DNA of 56,211 nucleotides, from the NCBI GenBank assembly GCA_028287185.1, contig JAQBQD010000062.1, forward strand, positions 1-56,211. Direction: 5' to 3'. The notes under the pieces were generated by a model. That model saw only the letters and a program-made list of their open reading frames with translations, searched no databases and had not been told where the DNA came from. The translations under genes were made by a program, and so were the position numbers. The stretch comes from Gemmatimonadota bacterium. GTDB lineage: Bacteria > Gemmatimonadota > Gemmatimonadetes > Longimicrobiales > Longimicrobiaceae. Numbering within the stretch: the stretch's first letter is position 1; the number at the start of each line of letters is the position of its first letter. Shown piece after piece: positions 7,490 to 17,218 of this stretch.

Positions 7490-7868
7490 CCTGAGGTCCA
7501 GGATCCTGGAGGCGGTGGACATCCGCCGCGAGACGGTGGAGATCCCCGAGTGGGGAACGGCCGTGGAGGTGCGCGGCCTGACGGGGACGCAACGCGCGAA
7601 GCTGATGAAGACCGGCTTCGACGCGAAGGGCGCGGCGGACTTCGAGAAGCTCTACCCGGAGCTGATCATCTCCAGCACGTTCGACCCGGCGACGGGCGAG
7701 GCCGTGTTCTCGGAGGCCGACCGCGACGCGCTGAACGGCAAGAGCGGCGCGGCGCTGGAGCGGATCGCGCAGGCGGCCATGCGCCTGTCAGGCCTCACGC
7801 CCGACGCCGCGGAGCAGGCGGAAAAAAACTCCGAGCCGACCCCGAGCGCCGCTTCTACTTCGAGCTAG
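7479..7868 (+). CDS. Tail assembly chaperone, unshifted (gpG-like) form
   Basis: A 129-residue product beginning at GTG 7479, overlapping the preceding gene by 11 nt. It has VEIPEWGTAVEVRGLTGTQR near the N-terminus, the usual opening of siphophage tail assembly chaperones, and a helical C-terminus. These proteins coat the tape measure before tube polymerisation. The zero frame ends in a low-complexity tail (SEPTPSAASTSS) directly after the slippery site, whereas the -1 frame continues as a conserved-looking domain. This is the same arrangement as lambda G/GT. Confidence 0.75.
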   Translation: MSSNLRSRILEAVDIRRETVEIPEWGTAVEVRGLTGTQRAKLMKTGFDAKGAADFEKLYPELIISSTFDPATGEAVFSEADRDALNGKSGAALERIAQAAMRLSGLTPDAAEQAEKNSEPTPSAASTSS

Positions 7869-8017
7869 CCGAGGCCCTGGGCTGCACCGTGCCGGAGCTT
7901 CTGCGCCGCGTCAGCTCGGAGGAGATCACCGAGTGGGCGGCGGTGTGGAAGATCCGGCACGAGGAGGAGGAGAAGGCACAGAAGGAGTCAGACCGGAGGG
8001 GCCGGTCGCGGCGCTGA
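7479..8017 (+). CDS. Tail assembly chaperone, -1 frameshift (gpGT-like) form
   Basis: A -1 slip at A AAA AAC (7823-7829) moves ribosomes from the G frame at codon 117 into the frame running from 7829 to the stop at 8017, giving a predicted 179-residue fusion. The shifted part reads LRADPERRFYFELAEALG, then PELLRRVSSEEITEWAAVW and a Glu/Lys-rich helix, which is the typical T domain of tail chaperones. The shifted frame has no start codon of its own near the junction. The exact tandem slippery heptamer in the right phase, and the tape measure immediately downstream, support programmed frameshifting. Confidence 0.8.
7823..7829 (+). other. Programmed -1 frameshift site A AAA AAC
   Basis: The run is G followed by seven A and then C. 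In the G frame the codons are GAA AAA AAC, so both tRNAs can re-pair one base back (AAA, AAA). The downstream GC-rich sequence could fold, but I cannot define a specific stimulatory structure by eye. Confidence 0.8.
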
Positions 8018-8113
8018 GGCGCCGCGGCCGGCGGACCCGGTGCGAAGTCCCCAGCCCGCGCGCCCGACCGGGGCGGCCGCGGGCGGTTTCTTCCTCGCAA
8101 CGGAGACGAGATC

Positions 8114-10783
8114 GTGGCAACCAGCGAAGGCGGCGAGGCTCCCACCGCGCCGCCTCCCGGACTGCTGGGAAGGCTCCAGACGCTCGGGCAGGCGGCGAAG
8201 TCGATGGGGGAGAAGTTTTCCGCGATGGGCGAGGCGGTGAAGCAGGTCACGGAGCCGTTCATGTCGGCGTACGAGGCTTCGGCTACCCTCGCGGAGTCTC
8301 TCAACAAGCTGAACGACAGCTCGGGCCAGCAGGCGGGCAAGCTTTCCGCCGCGCAGGAGCAGGCGAGGAAGCTCGCCGAGAGCCTCGGCGTCCTGTCCGC
8401 GGCGACGGGCAAGATCCGGCCCGACATCCAGGCACAGATCGACTCCACGCTCGCCATCGGCGAGGCGTGGGGGCACTTCAAGAATCAGCTCGCGCTGGTG
8501 GGCATGCAGATCGTGAGCGCCCTCTCGCCGATCCTGGTGCAGCTCATCAGCAACATGCACCCCATCCTCGAGGCCGCGCAGGGGGTGGCGAACTGGTTCG
8601 GCCACCTGAGCGGAGGAACGCAGCACCTCATCGTGGCGGTGGGGGCGGCGATCGCGATCTTCGGCGGGCTGATGGGCGTGATCGGCCCGATCGTGGGCGT
8701 GTTCGGGGCCGTCGCGGTCGCCGTCGCGGCGCTGGGTGCCCCCGTCGTTGGCGTCATCGCGGGGATCGCTGCGGTGATCGCCATCCTCGCGGCGATCTGG
8801 ATCACCTGGGGGGACAAGATCACCGCCTGGCTCCAGTGGCTGGTCCAGACCGTGTCGAACGGCTTCGCCAGCATGGTGGACTTCGTCCGCTCCCACCTGC
8901 TCGCCATCGCGGTGGCGGTGGACGCGTGGCTGAGCTCGCTGCTGGGGCCGATGAAGACTCTCGAGGACTACCTGGCCAACCAGTTTCCCCACGCGGTGAA
9001 GCAGGGGTTCCTGGACCTGATTGCCGGTGTCGAGGCGCTGCCCGCGACGCTGGCCGCGGCCCTGGGCCAGATCGTGACGGTGGTCACGGACGTCGTCACC
9101 AACCGAATCCCCGCGGCGTTCGCGGCCGGGTGGGAGATGGTGAAGTCGGGTGCGGTGGAGCTGGGCAACTACCTGGGTGGGGTGTTCACCCGGGCCCTCA
9201 ACTCGGTGCTGGGCGCGGTGCAGTCGTTCGGACAGCAGATCGCCGGGATGATCGGCTCGGCGGTCACCTCCGCGCTGGGGTTCTTCTCGGACCTGTGGAC
9301 CTTCCTGAGCGAGGACCTGCCGGGCCTTCTGGCGGGGTTCCCGGCCAAGCTGGGCCAGTGGGCCAACGCGGTGGGCGACTGGGCCTGGAACGCGGTCACC
9401 CAGTTCATCGACGCGCTGAAGAGCCTGCCCAGCTACATCGAGAACCAGCTGCTGCCCCGGCTACTGGAAGCGGGGAAGGCGCTGTGGCGGAACCTGATCC
9501 ACGGCATGTTCGAGGCGATGAGGGAAGGCGTGGGAGCGGCGCACCAGGCGGTCGAATGGTTCGAAGGGCTTTTCGGCCCCGATCCCGGCCGTGCGCCGGC
9601 GCCCGGGCCAGCTCCGGCACCGGCTCCCCGTCCTGTCCGTCCTCCCGGACCGGCGGCGCCGCCCACGGTGGCTCCGCAGGCCCAGCCGGTCCAGCCGCGG
9701 AGCGTCGTCCGAAACCAGCAGCGGCACGCCACGGCGATCGGATTCCAGAACGTGTCGTTCACGCAGGTGCACTACAGCGCCCCGACATCGGCGGGCGCAC
9801 CTTCCGTGGGTGGGACGACGGGGGCGGCGGAAACCCTGCGGGGCGCTCCGGTGACGGCGGTAACCCTCCCGGAGCAGACGACCGTGACGGTGGGAGGAGT
9901 CACAGCGGTGGACGCCTCCGACAACTCCGACAAGGCCGCCGCGGTGGCGGGGAAGCAGGCGACCGCCGCAGGCCAGCCGACCGGCTTCTTCAGCCAGGCG
10001 ATGAAGGCGGGCAGCGACGCGCTGACTTCGTTCCGCGGTGCGATGGTGGGTGTCGTGGGCCAGTTCACGCCAATGGGGCTGGTCGCCGAGTTCCTGGGCG
10101 ACGTGTTCAAGGGGATGCAACCGGCCATCGACTCGCTGAAGGCGCCGCTCAAGCTGGTGGCGCAGCTCTTCGGCGCCGCGCTGGCGCCCATCCTGAAGGC
10201 CATCTTCCCGCTGTTCAAGCTGGTCGCCATCGCGGCCACCTACGTGGGGCAGATCTTCTTCACCGTCGCGGGGGGCATCGCCAAGTTCATCGGCGGGCTG
10301 ATCGTGGGGGTGGGCAAGGCCATCGGCAAGATCCCCTTCCTGGGCGGGCTGGGAAAGACGATCCAGAAGGCCGGCGAGGGGATCGAGAACGTGGGCAAGG
10401 GGATGCAGGACGGTGCCAAGGAGCTGGCCAAGGGGCGCGAGCAGCTCCAGGCCATGGAGTTCGGCGACACCGCCGACAAGGTGCAGAAGCTGAACGAGTC
10501 GCTGACCAACACCCCGGAGGGCTTCAAGGTGGCGCTGGCGCGCTTCGAGGCCACGGCGCCGCTGCAGGCGACGCTTCCCGGGTCGAGCTCCGGCGGCTCC
10601 GGCGGCGGCGGCGGCTCGGACGGCTCGGACGGCGCATCCAGCGCCACGGGCCGCCACATCTCCATCGGAAACGTCCAGATCGTCTCCAACGATCCCGAGG
10701 ACATCTGGAAGAAGCTGAAGCGGGTGATCGAGCGCGAGAACAACCGCTCCTCGGGCTCCCTCTACTCCCCCGCACCGGCATGA
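8114..10783 (+). CDS. Tape measure protein
   Basis: An 889-residue, Ala/Gly-rich protein with long hydrophobic and helical stretches (for example residues 170-240, alternating VAVGAAIAIFGGLMGVIGPIV-like segments), directly after the G/GT chaperone genes. Tape measures set tail length; using the usual figure of about 1.5 angstrom per residue this would give a tube of roughly 130 nm, which is an estimate only. The GTG start at 8114 follows an AACGGAGACGAG-type site. Unusual features are a Pro/Ala-rich segment at about residues 488-535 and a Gly/Ser-rich linker at about 822-845 (GGSGGGGGSDGSDG). No peptidoglycan hydrolase motif is evident. Confidence 0.75.
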   Translation: MATSEGGEAPTAPPPGLLGRLQTLGQAAKSMGEKFSAMGEAVKQVTEPFMSAYEASATLAESLNKLNDSSGQQAGKLSAAQEQARKLAESLGVLSAATGKIRPDIQAQIDSTLAIGEAWGHFKNQLALVGMQIVSALSPILVQLISNMHPILEAAQGVANWFGHLSGGTQHLIVAVGAAIAIFGGLMGVIGPIVGVFGAVAVAVAALGAPVVGVIAGIAAVIAILAAIWITWGDKITAWLQWLVQTVSNGFASMVDFVRSHLLAIAVAVDAWLSSLLGPMKTLEDYLANQFPHAVKQGFLDLIAGVEALPATLAAALGQIVTVVTDVVTNRIPAAFAAGWEMVKSGAVELGNYLGGVFTRALNSVLGAVQSFGQQIAGMIGSAVTSALGFFSDLWTFLSEDLPGLLAGFPAKLGQWANAVGDWAWNAVTQFIDALKSLPSYIENQLLPRLLEAGKALWRNLIHGMFEAMREGVGAAHQAVEWFEGLFGPDPGRAPAPGPAPAPAPRPVRPPGPAAPPTVAPQAQPVQPRSVVRNQQRHATAIGFQNVSFTQVHYSAPTSAGAPSVGGTTGAAETLRGAPVTAVTLPEQTTVTVGGVTAVDASDNSDKAAAVAGKQATAAGQPTGFFSQAMKAGSDALTSFRGAMVGVVGQFTPMGLVAEFLGDVFKGMQPAIDSLKAPLKLVAQLFGAALAPILKAIFPLFKLVAIAATYVGQIFFTVAGGIAKFIGGLIVGVGKAIGKIPFLGGLGKTIQKAGEGIENVGKGMQDGAKELAKGREQLQAMEFGDTADKVQKLNESLTNTPEGFKVALARFEATAPLQATLPGSSSGGSGGGGGSDGSDGASSATGRHISIGNVQIVSNDPEDIWKKLKRVIERENNRSSGSLYSPAPA

Positions 10784-10793
10784 AGGAGAACCA

Positions 10794-11129
10794 ATGGCAT
10801 TCCTGATCGTGGGATCCGTGACCGTGCCGGTGGCGGTCGACGGCGCGTCGATGGAGGTGGAGCAGGTGGGCGACCGGGCGCGCGCGTTCGACGGCACCAT
10901 GCGCTCCACGCGGCGGGCCACCAAGCACCGCTGGAAGGTGAAGACGGCCGCGATGGCGAGCCCCGACACCCTGCTGACGACGCTGCTGGGCCCGCCGCCC
11001 ATCCCCTGCAGCGGCGACCTGCTGGGCGGCAGCGTGCAGTGCGACGCCGAGGTTACGGCGGTGGTGTTCAGCCCCGCGCCCGGCGGGACGGCGCGCCGCA
11101 CCGTCGAGTTCATCCTCCACGAGGTGTGA
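10794..11129 (+). CDS. Small distal-tail-like protein
   Basis: A 111-residue beta-rich protein between the tape measure and the hub/fibre gene. It has DRARAFDGTMRSTRRATKHR and closes with RRTVEFILHEV. Its position matches the distal tail (Dit) or a small baseplate adaptor in siphophages, but it is shorter than most Dit proteins, so the role is inferred from context. The ATG follows GAAGGAGAACCA, with 10 nt separating it from the tape measure. One base separates its stop from the next gene's start, so they are probably coupled. Confidence 0.5.
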   Translation: MAFLIVGSVTVPVAVDGASMEVEQVGDRARAFDGTMRSTRRATKHRWKVKTAAMASPDTLLTTLLGPPPIPCSGDLLGGSVQCDAEVTAVVFSPAPGGTARRTVEFILHEV

Positions 11130-11130
11130 C

Positions 11131-14100
11131 GTGCGCACCCTGACCACTCCTCAGAGCACGCTGCTGGCCGGAACCACCTTCCGCGTCAGCGCCCGCGTCT
11201 GGGTGAAGGACGCGTGGGGCACCTTCCGCAACCTGTCCGCGCTGGCCGGCACCGACTGGCTGACGGACGTGTCGTGGGACGACACGGTGGACGAGGCGGT
11301 GTCGCAGTGCACGGTGCAGCTCTGGCGCGAGGCGTACGCCCAGAGCCTGGCGCCGCTCAAGCAGGGCTCGCCCCTCAACAAGGACGCCCAGGGCAACTTC
11401 GGGGCGCTGCTGGACATGGGGCGCGAGATCAAGGTGGAGGTCGCCACCACCGCGGTGGGCGCCGACCCCATCGCCACCGACTGGCAGCTCGTCTTCCACG
11501 GCGACGTGGACGAGGTGGACTGGGGCAAGGGCGAGTCGCGCGTGCAGCTCGTGGCGCGCGACCTGGGCGGCCGCCTGCTGGACCGCTTCGTCGAGACGGA
11601 GCTGGCGTACCCGGCCGCCGGGATGGCGACCGACGCCGGCGGCGCGGTCACGGTGGAGGCGCTGATGCAGCGCCTGCTGGACGACAACCTGGGCGCGGGG
11701 GCCGTCGCCCTCTGGGTGCCCACCTCGCCGGGATGGAAGGTGGGCGCCTACAAGCAGGAGCGCGAGCCGGTGCTGGACGCGCTCCGCAAGCTGGCGCAGC
11801 AGTTCGGGTGGGACGTGCGCTACCGGTGGGACGCGGGCACCTCGAGCTTCCGGCTGAAGCTCTTCCAGCCCCCGCGCGACCGTGTCGTCAACCAGCCCGG
11901 CAACGCGGCGAACACCGCCCCGGACTTCACCTTCGGCCCGTCGCGCTACCTGGACGTGGCGTCGCTCCGGCTGAACCGCGCCGGCATCCGCAACTTCGTG
12001 CAGGTGCAGTACCTGGACAAGACGCCCACCGGCGGCTCGCCGGTGAACGTGGTGCGCACGGCCTACGCGCAGGACGCGAGCAGCATCGCCAAGTACGGCC
12101 GGCGCTTCATGGAGATGCAGGAGGACTCGGAGAGCAGCTCCATCGACACGCCGGCGGAGGCGGCCGCGCTTGCCACGAGCGTCCTGAGCGACCTGGCCGA
12201 CCCCAGGGCCGAGCAGGAGGTGGAGATGCACCTCTTCTGGCCGGCCGAGCTGGGGGACTACTACCTGTTCCTGGCCAACGGGGTGCACTACGACACCGAC
12301 CAGGTGGGGGCCGTGGTGGCCGTGAAGCACCACCTGTCGCGCGACCAGCAGCGCTCCACCATCACCACGCGCGGCAGGGCGTCGGGTGCCTACCGCGACT
12401 GGCTGCGCCGCGAGGTGCGGGTGGCGGGGCCGGCCGGCGCGCCCGAGGTGGAGTTCAAGCTGGAGCCGGCGGACAACGCGGCGGGCACGGCCGGCACGCT
12501 GGCCGTGACCGTCACGAGCGGGCTGGCGAACGTGGCCCGGGTGGAGTTCTTCGTGACCTCCGGCCCCGGGGCGCGCAGCGCGCTGCAGGCGCCCGACCGC
12601 ACCCCGTCGGCCGGGCGCTACGAGAAGGACGTGGCGCTGCACGAGCAGCACACCTCCCTCATCGAGCCCGTCATCACCCTCGTCGACGGGCGGGTGCTGC
12701 AGCCGGGGGCCGAGACCTTCGACCAGGGATCCCAGCCCGCCGTGGTGTCGCTGGGTGCCGAGGTGACGGAGACCGGCGCGGTGGTGGTCACGGTGCGCGG
12801 CGACTCGGACACGCAGAGCTTTCGCGTCGCCGTCCGCAAGGACCGCTTTCCGACCGCGGCCGAGACCCGCGCGGGCGCGCTGCTGGTGGGCAGCGGCGTC
12901 CGCGAGGCGGTGGCGACGCTGCTGGTGGGAAGCGAGCTGGCGGTGGCGGAGACGGCGTACGTGGGCGCGCTGGCCTACAACGATCCCGGCGGGGCGCTGA
13001 AGGAGTCGCCGTCGATGGCGACGACGCTCACCCGTCGCTCCGACCGGGTGCCTCCCGTCGTCTCGCCGCGGGTGGGCTCCGCAAGCGGCGCGGTGGCCGC
13101 CGACCTGTACGCGAAGGTGGGATCGGCCATGAAGGAGACCGTGCGGCTGCACGTCACGCACGAGGGGCTCAACGCCCCCACCTGGAGCCTGGTCGCCGGC
13201 GCGGGCGACCTGACGCCGCTCTGGGTGGCGGACGGGACCGAGCTGGGCCCCGGGAGCTGGTTCTACCCGGGCACGGGACTGGTGGCGGTGCAAAAGCTGG
13301 CGGCGTACCCCCTGGCCCGCGACCAGGTGACCCGGGTGCTCTTCCAGGCGGAGGGCAGGGACTCGCAGACCCGCTCGGCCTGGGTGCCGCTCACGCTGAG
13401 CGTGAAGGAGCAGCCCTGGCTGGAGTCGGTGGACCTGGTGTTCGACGAGACGAGCGACAACGTCACGCTGCGCGCCGTGGGCGGCGCCTTCGTGCAGAGC
13501 GCGACGCTGGAGCTCGCGGACAACGCGGGGTTCTCCCTCGCCAGCGCGGTGACCCAGGCGGTCACGGACGGCGTCGCGATCTCCACGAGCCGGGCGCTCT
13601 CCGCGGGCGAGCGGGGCAGGACGTGGCACGGGCGGGTCACGCCGTACAACGGGCCCGCCGCCACCGGCACCGCGGGCGCCTCGCAGCGCGACAGCGTGGC
13701 GGTTCCGGCCGGCGAGGGGGGCGGCGTCGAGCCCCCCACGGCCGCCATCGTGTACGTTTCCGAGTCCGGCGTCAGCTTCACCCTGCAGTACACGGGCACG
13801 CTGGGCGCGGGCGGCACGGCGCCGCTGCAGTACCGCACCCGGGTGTCCACGGACGGGGCGCCGGGCGCGTTCACGGCGTGGGCGGCGCTTCCCTCGTCGC
13901 CCTTCCCGCAGCAGAGCGTGGGGCGGCTGGGCTCGCTGAACCGCGTGGTCGCGCTGGAGGTGATGGACGCCGCGGGCCGCACCACATCCGACGAGTACAT
14001 GGTGCCGGCGCGCTACGATGGCCTGGACCCGGGCTCGGGCCTGGTGGACACCGGCAGGCCGCACAAGGACGGGAGCACGATCTTCCGCACCAACGTCGAC

Positions 14101-17100
14101 ACGCTGGACAACGTCCAGGACATCGGCACCTACAAGCGCACCACCGCCGGCGAGAAGGCGGGCGCGGGCCGCGCGTCGGTCGCGCTGGACGCCGGCAACC
14201 GGCTCGTCACCGAGGTGCATTCCACGGCGCTGGTCGGGGGGCGCAGGGCATCCGCGGTGGTGGACGAGGCGCGCAGGGGCGCCGCCCAGCGTGGGCCGAA
14301 CCTGGTCGCCAACCCCGATGCGGAGACGGGCGACGTCGACGCGCCGCCGGGCTACGTCTACAACTGGACGGGCGCGTCGCGGGTTCCGAGCACCACCGCG
14401 CGCAGCGGAGGCTGGGTGCTCGAGGCTTCGGGGCAGATCATCGTCGCCTCGCAGGAGCTGATCCCCGTGGACACGGCGCGCAACTACCTGTTCTCGGCGA
14501 GCGTGCGCAACGCCTCGGGGCCGGCGGCGCCGCTGTTCCTGATGCTGCTGTGCTACGACCAGAACAGGCGCTTCATCGACTCGCAGGCGGTGTACGCGCC
14601 GGGCGGCATCTTCGGCACGCTGGCCTCGGCCGTGTCCGCGGGGGCCACCAGCGTCACGCTGGCCGACGCCGGCGCCTTTCCCGTTGACGGAAACAGCTAC
14701 CTGGCGTTCGGGGCCGCGCTCGACAACTCCGATTTGCCCAACTACTCGTTCGCGGCGTACACGGGCAGGTCGGGGAACACGCTCACGGGCTTCGCCCCCC
14801 TGGCGCAGGGATACCCGGCCGGCACCCGGGTGCGCCTGCACCGGGCGGGCGGCACCTACCTGTACCTGGCCGCGGCCGGCGTGACGGCCCCGGCGGCGTG
14901 GACGGACTACTCGGCGACCATCACCGGTGCGTACGGGGGCGAATCCCTCGACAGCGACCGCTTCCGGGCCGGCACGCGCTACGTGGCCGTGGGCGCGCTG
15001 TCCAGCTGGAGCGGCGGCTCCACCGCGACGGTCCAGTACGACAGCTGGTTCTTCGGCGAGCTGTCGTACATCGAGCAGGCGCCCGGGGTGGTGGGCGGCG
15101 TGGAGGGGCGGCGGCGCGTGGACACGCTGTACAAGACCGACGGCAAGCTCCGCCCGGTCACCTGGCAGCGCGGGAGCACGGACGTGCTGGCCACCGACCT
15201 GTTCCAGAAGAACGTCGACACGCTGGACACCGTGGGGGACGGGGGCAGCTACGCCCGCACCACCTTGGACCAGCGGGACGCCGCGCAGGAGTTCCGCACG
15301 GGAAGCTTCGCGGTGGACGTGACGCGCGACCTGAACGGCGGGCTGGGATACTTCTTTCCCATGGACGGCTCGGCGGTCGACAGCCGGGGGTCGGTGGCGC
15401 CCCTGGCGGGGGCCACGTACGGCACGTACCGGGGCCTGGGCAGGTACGGCGGAGCCGTGTCGGTGTCGCGGCCGGCCACCAACCTGGTGGACACCGCCGC
15501 GGGTGCGGCGGGGATGGTGCTCGCCTCCTCGGGATGGGGCACGGGCACGGCGTCCACCGTTTCGGAGTACGCCGCCGTGCCCAACCCCCTGGGCCTGGAC
15601 CGGGTGGCGCACAGCCGCTTCACGGTGGGCCCGAGCGGGGGGATGAACTTCGGCATGTTCGGGGGGCTGTATCCCGTGTCGCCGGGGGGCACCGTCTCGG
15701 CCAGCTACTACCTGCGCGCCGACAACTGGGCGGCGTTCAACGGGACGCTCCTGTACTGCACGGAGTACGACGCGAGCGGCGCGCAGGTGTCCGGGGGGTC
15801 CCTGGTGGACGGGGTGTGGACGGCGGTGGGGGGCGGGTGGAAGTGGATCAACGGCCGCCGCCCGGTGGGGCCAAGCACCACCGCGGTCCGCATCGGCCTG
15901 TACGGTTACGCCAGCGCGGACGTGTACTTCTGCGGGGGCAACGTGTCCACGGCCATCCGCCCGGAGCCGTTCCGGGTGGGCGCCCGGGGCCCGGGCGTGC
16001 TGCGCCTGCCGGTGAACCTGCGGGGCGACTGGACGGTGCGCGTGCTGGTTCGCCCGCTGCACGCCTCCGCGGACGGGTGGTCGACGGTCAAGGCCCTGCT
16101 CACGATGTACGACCGGAGCGGGAACTGGGTGTCCCTGGCGGCGGGATACGGCGCCGACCTGTACCTGGGCAATTCCGCCGTCCCGCTGGCCGTCACGGCG
16201 AATCGCCCGTACGACTTCCTGGACCCGATCGAGGTGGTGCTGGTGCGCGGCGGGACGACGGTCACCGCGTACGTGGACGGCTCGCCGTTCCTGGCGATCA
16301 CCGACGGCGCCAGCGGCGACATCTCGGAGATCCGGCTGGACGGCAGCGCGCAGGGATGGGGGGTGGACGCGCTGTACGAGGGGCTGCTGGCGGTACCCCG
16401 CGCGGCGAGCGCCACCGAGGTGAAGGCGTGGGCCAACGCCGGCGGCGCCATGTACGACGCGCTGGGGGGCGAGACGACGCGGCGGGTCGGGACGCTGCTG
16501 AACGGCGACGCGCAGCTCGCGCGGGGCGTGTCCAAGTTCGACGGCGTGCGGACGGTGCAGCTCGCGCAGTTCGCGCTGGCGGGGCGCGCGGCGCATGGCG
16601 ACGTGGTGCCCTTCACCCCCGCGTTCCAGAACATCCCCTCGGTGCTCTTCGGCATGGGCGGGGTGACGTACGACCCGACCCTGGGAACGGGGCCGCAGAC
16701 GGTGGAGGTGGTGGCCCAGAACCTGTCCCCCAGCGGCTTCACCATGCGCGCGGTCGTGAAGCAGGTGGCCACCACCACCATCACGTCCCGCACCGCCACG
16801 CCCTCGGTGGACGTGGCCACCAAGGGATACACGCCCGAAGCATACGACGGCACCTACCGATTCAACTACGAGGTCTCCATCGTGGGCGACGACCTGGGCG
16901 GCTTCACCATCGGCGGGAGCGTGGAGCTCGGGTTCTGGACGATGGCCCCCGGGGGCGGGTGGGTGCAGCGCGACTCGCGCACGTACGACAACAACACGGG
17001 CCACTTCCAGGCGTGGAACAACCAGCACGTGCTGGTGAGCGTGGCGGGGCTGGGGCTCGGCGCGCAGTTCCAGGTCACGGTCGAGTCCGACTCGTCCAAC

Positions 17101-17217
17101 GGGGCGAACCTGAGCTTCAACAGCGTGACCTGGGGCGAGGCCGCTGCGCCCGTCGAGCACAGCATGACGCCGGCCGGCGGCACGCTGATCCCGTTCCTCG
17201 CCCTCGGAGGTGGCTGA
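11131..17217 (+). CDS. Giant tail hub / receptor-binding fibre protein
   Basis: A 2028-residue protein starting at GTG 11131. Residues 1-430 look like a baseplate hub (WLTDVSWDDTVDEAVSQCTV; LVFHGDVDEVDWGKGESRV; LDALRKLAQQFGWDVRYRWD; VVAVKHHLSRDQQRSTI), followed by Ig/fibronectin-like repeats to about 960. A motif FRTNVDTLDNV...YKRTT near residue 988 recurs as FQKNVDTLDTV...YARTT near 1361. After the first copy is a carbohydrate-binding-like domain (about 1055-1310, NLVANPDAETGDV start), and after the second a LamG-like domain (about 1620-1770, YVDGSPFLAITDG). The end (1800-2028) is a beta-rich, probably receptor-binding tip. A single polypeptide appears to combine hub, stalk and adhesin. Domain names are by pattern, not by search. 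Confidence 0.7.
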   Translation: MRTLTTPQSTLLAGTTFRVSARVWVKDAWGTFRNLSALAGTDWLTDVSWDDTVDEAVSQCTVQLWREAYAQSLAPLKQGSPLNKDAQGNFGALLDMGREIKVEVATTAVGADPIATDWQLVFHGDVDEVDWGKGESRVQLVARDLGGRLLDRFVETELAYPAAGMATDAGGAVTVEALMQRLLDDNLGAGAVALWVPTSPGWKVGAYKQEREPVLDALRKLAQQFGWDVRYRWDAGTSSFRLKLFQPPRDRVVNQPGNAANTAPDFTFGPSRYLDVASLRLNRAGIRNFVQVQYLDKTPTGGSPVNVVRTAYAQDASSIAKYGRRFMEMQEDSESSSIDTPAEAAALATSVLSDLADPRAEQEVEMHLFWPAELGDYYLFLANGVHYDTDQVGAVVAVKHHLSRDQQRSTITTRGRASGAYRDWLRREVRVAGPAGAPEVEFKLEPADNAAGTAGTLAVTVTSGLANVARVEFFVTSGPGARSALQAPDRTPSAGRYEKDVALHEQHTSLIEPVITLVDGRVLQPGAETFDQGSQPAVVSLGAEVTETGAVVVTVRGDSDTQSFRVAVRKDRFPTAAETRAGALLVGSGVREAVATLLVGSELAVAETAYVGALAYNDPGGALKESPSMATTLTRRSDRVPPVVSPRVGSASGAVAADLYAKVGSAMKETVRLHVTHEGLNAPTWSLVAGAGDLTPLWVADGTELGPGSWFYPGTGLVAVQKLAAYPLARDQVTRVLFQAEGRDSQTRSAWVPLTLSVKEQPWLESVDLVFDETSDNVTLRAVGGAFVQSATLELADNAGFSLASAVTQAVTDGVAISTSRALSAGERGRTWHGRVTPYNGPAATGTAGASQRDSVAVPAGEGGGVEPPTAAIVYVSESGVSFTLQYTGTLGAGGTAPLQYRTRVSTDGAPGAFTAWAALPSSPFPQQSVGRLGSLNRVVALEVMDAAGRTTSDEYMVPARYDGLDPGSGLVDTGRPHKDGSTIFRTNVDTLDNVQDIGTYKRTTAGEKAGAGRASVALDAGNRLVTEVHSTALVGGRRASAVVDEARRGAAQRGPNLVANPDAETGDVDAPPGYVYNWTGASRVPSTTARSGGWVLEASGQIIVASQELIPVDTARNYLFSASVRNASGPAAPLFLMLLCYDQNRRFIDSQAVYAPGGIFGTLASAVSAGATSVTLADAGAFPVDGNSYLAFGAALDNSDLPNYSFAAYTGRSGNTLTGFAPLAQGYPAGTRVRLHRAGGTYLYLAAAGVTAPAAWTDYSATITGAYGGESLDSDRFRAGTRYVAVGALSSWSGGSTATVQYDSWFFGELSYIEQAPGVVGGVEGRRRVDTLYKTDGKLRPVTWQRGSTDVLATDLFQKNVDTLDTVGDGGSYARTTLDQRDAAQEFRTGSFAVDVTRDLNGGLGYFFPMDGSAVDSRGSVAPLAGATYGTYRGLGRYGGAVSVSRPATNLVDTAAGAAGMVLASSGWGTGTASTVSEYAAVPNPLGLDRVAHSRFTVGPSGGMNFGMFGGLYPVSPGGTVSASYYLRADNWAAFNGTLLYCTEYDASGAQVSGGSLVDGVWTAVGGGWKWINGRRPVGPSTTAVRIGLYGYASADVYFCGGNVSTAIRPEPFRVGARGPGVLRLPVNLRGDWTVRVLVRPLHASADGWSTVKALLTMYDRSGNWVSLAAGYGADLYLGNSAVPLAVTANRPYDFLDPIEVVLVRGGTTVTAYVDGSPFLAITDGASGDISEIRLDGSAQGWGVDALYEGLLAVPRAASATEVKAWANAGGAMYDALGGETTRRVGTLLNGDAQLARGVSKFDGVRTVQLAQFALAGRAAHGDVVPFTPAFQNIPSVLFGMGGVTYDPTLGTGPQTVEVVAQNLSPSGFTMRAVVKQVATTTITSRTATPSVDVATKGYTPEAYDGTYRFNYEVSIVGDDLGGFTIGGSVELGFWTMAPGGGWVQRDSRTYDNNTGHFQAWNNQHVLVSVAGLGLGAQFQVTVESDSSNGANLSFNSVTWGEAAAPVEHSMTPAGGTLIPFLALGGG

Positions 17218-17218
17218 C

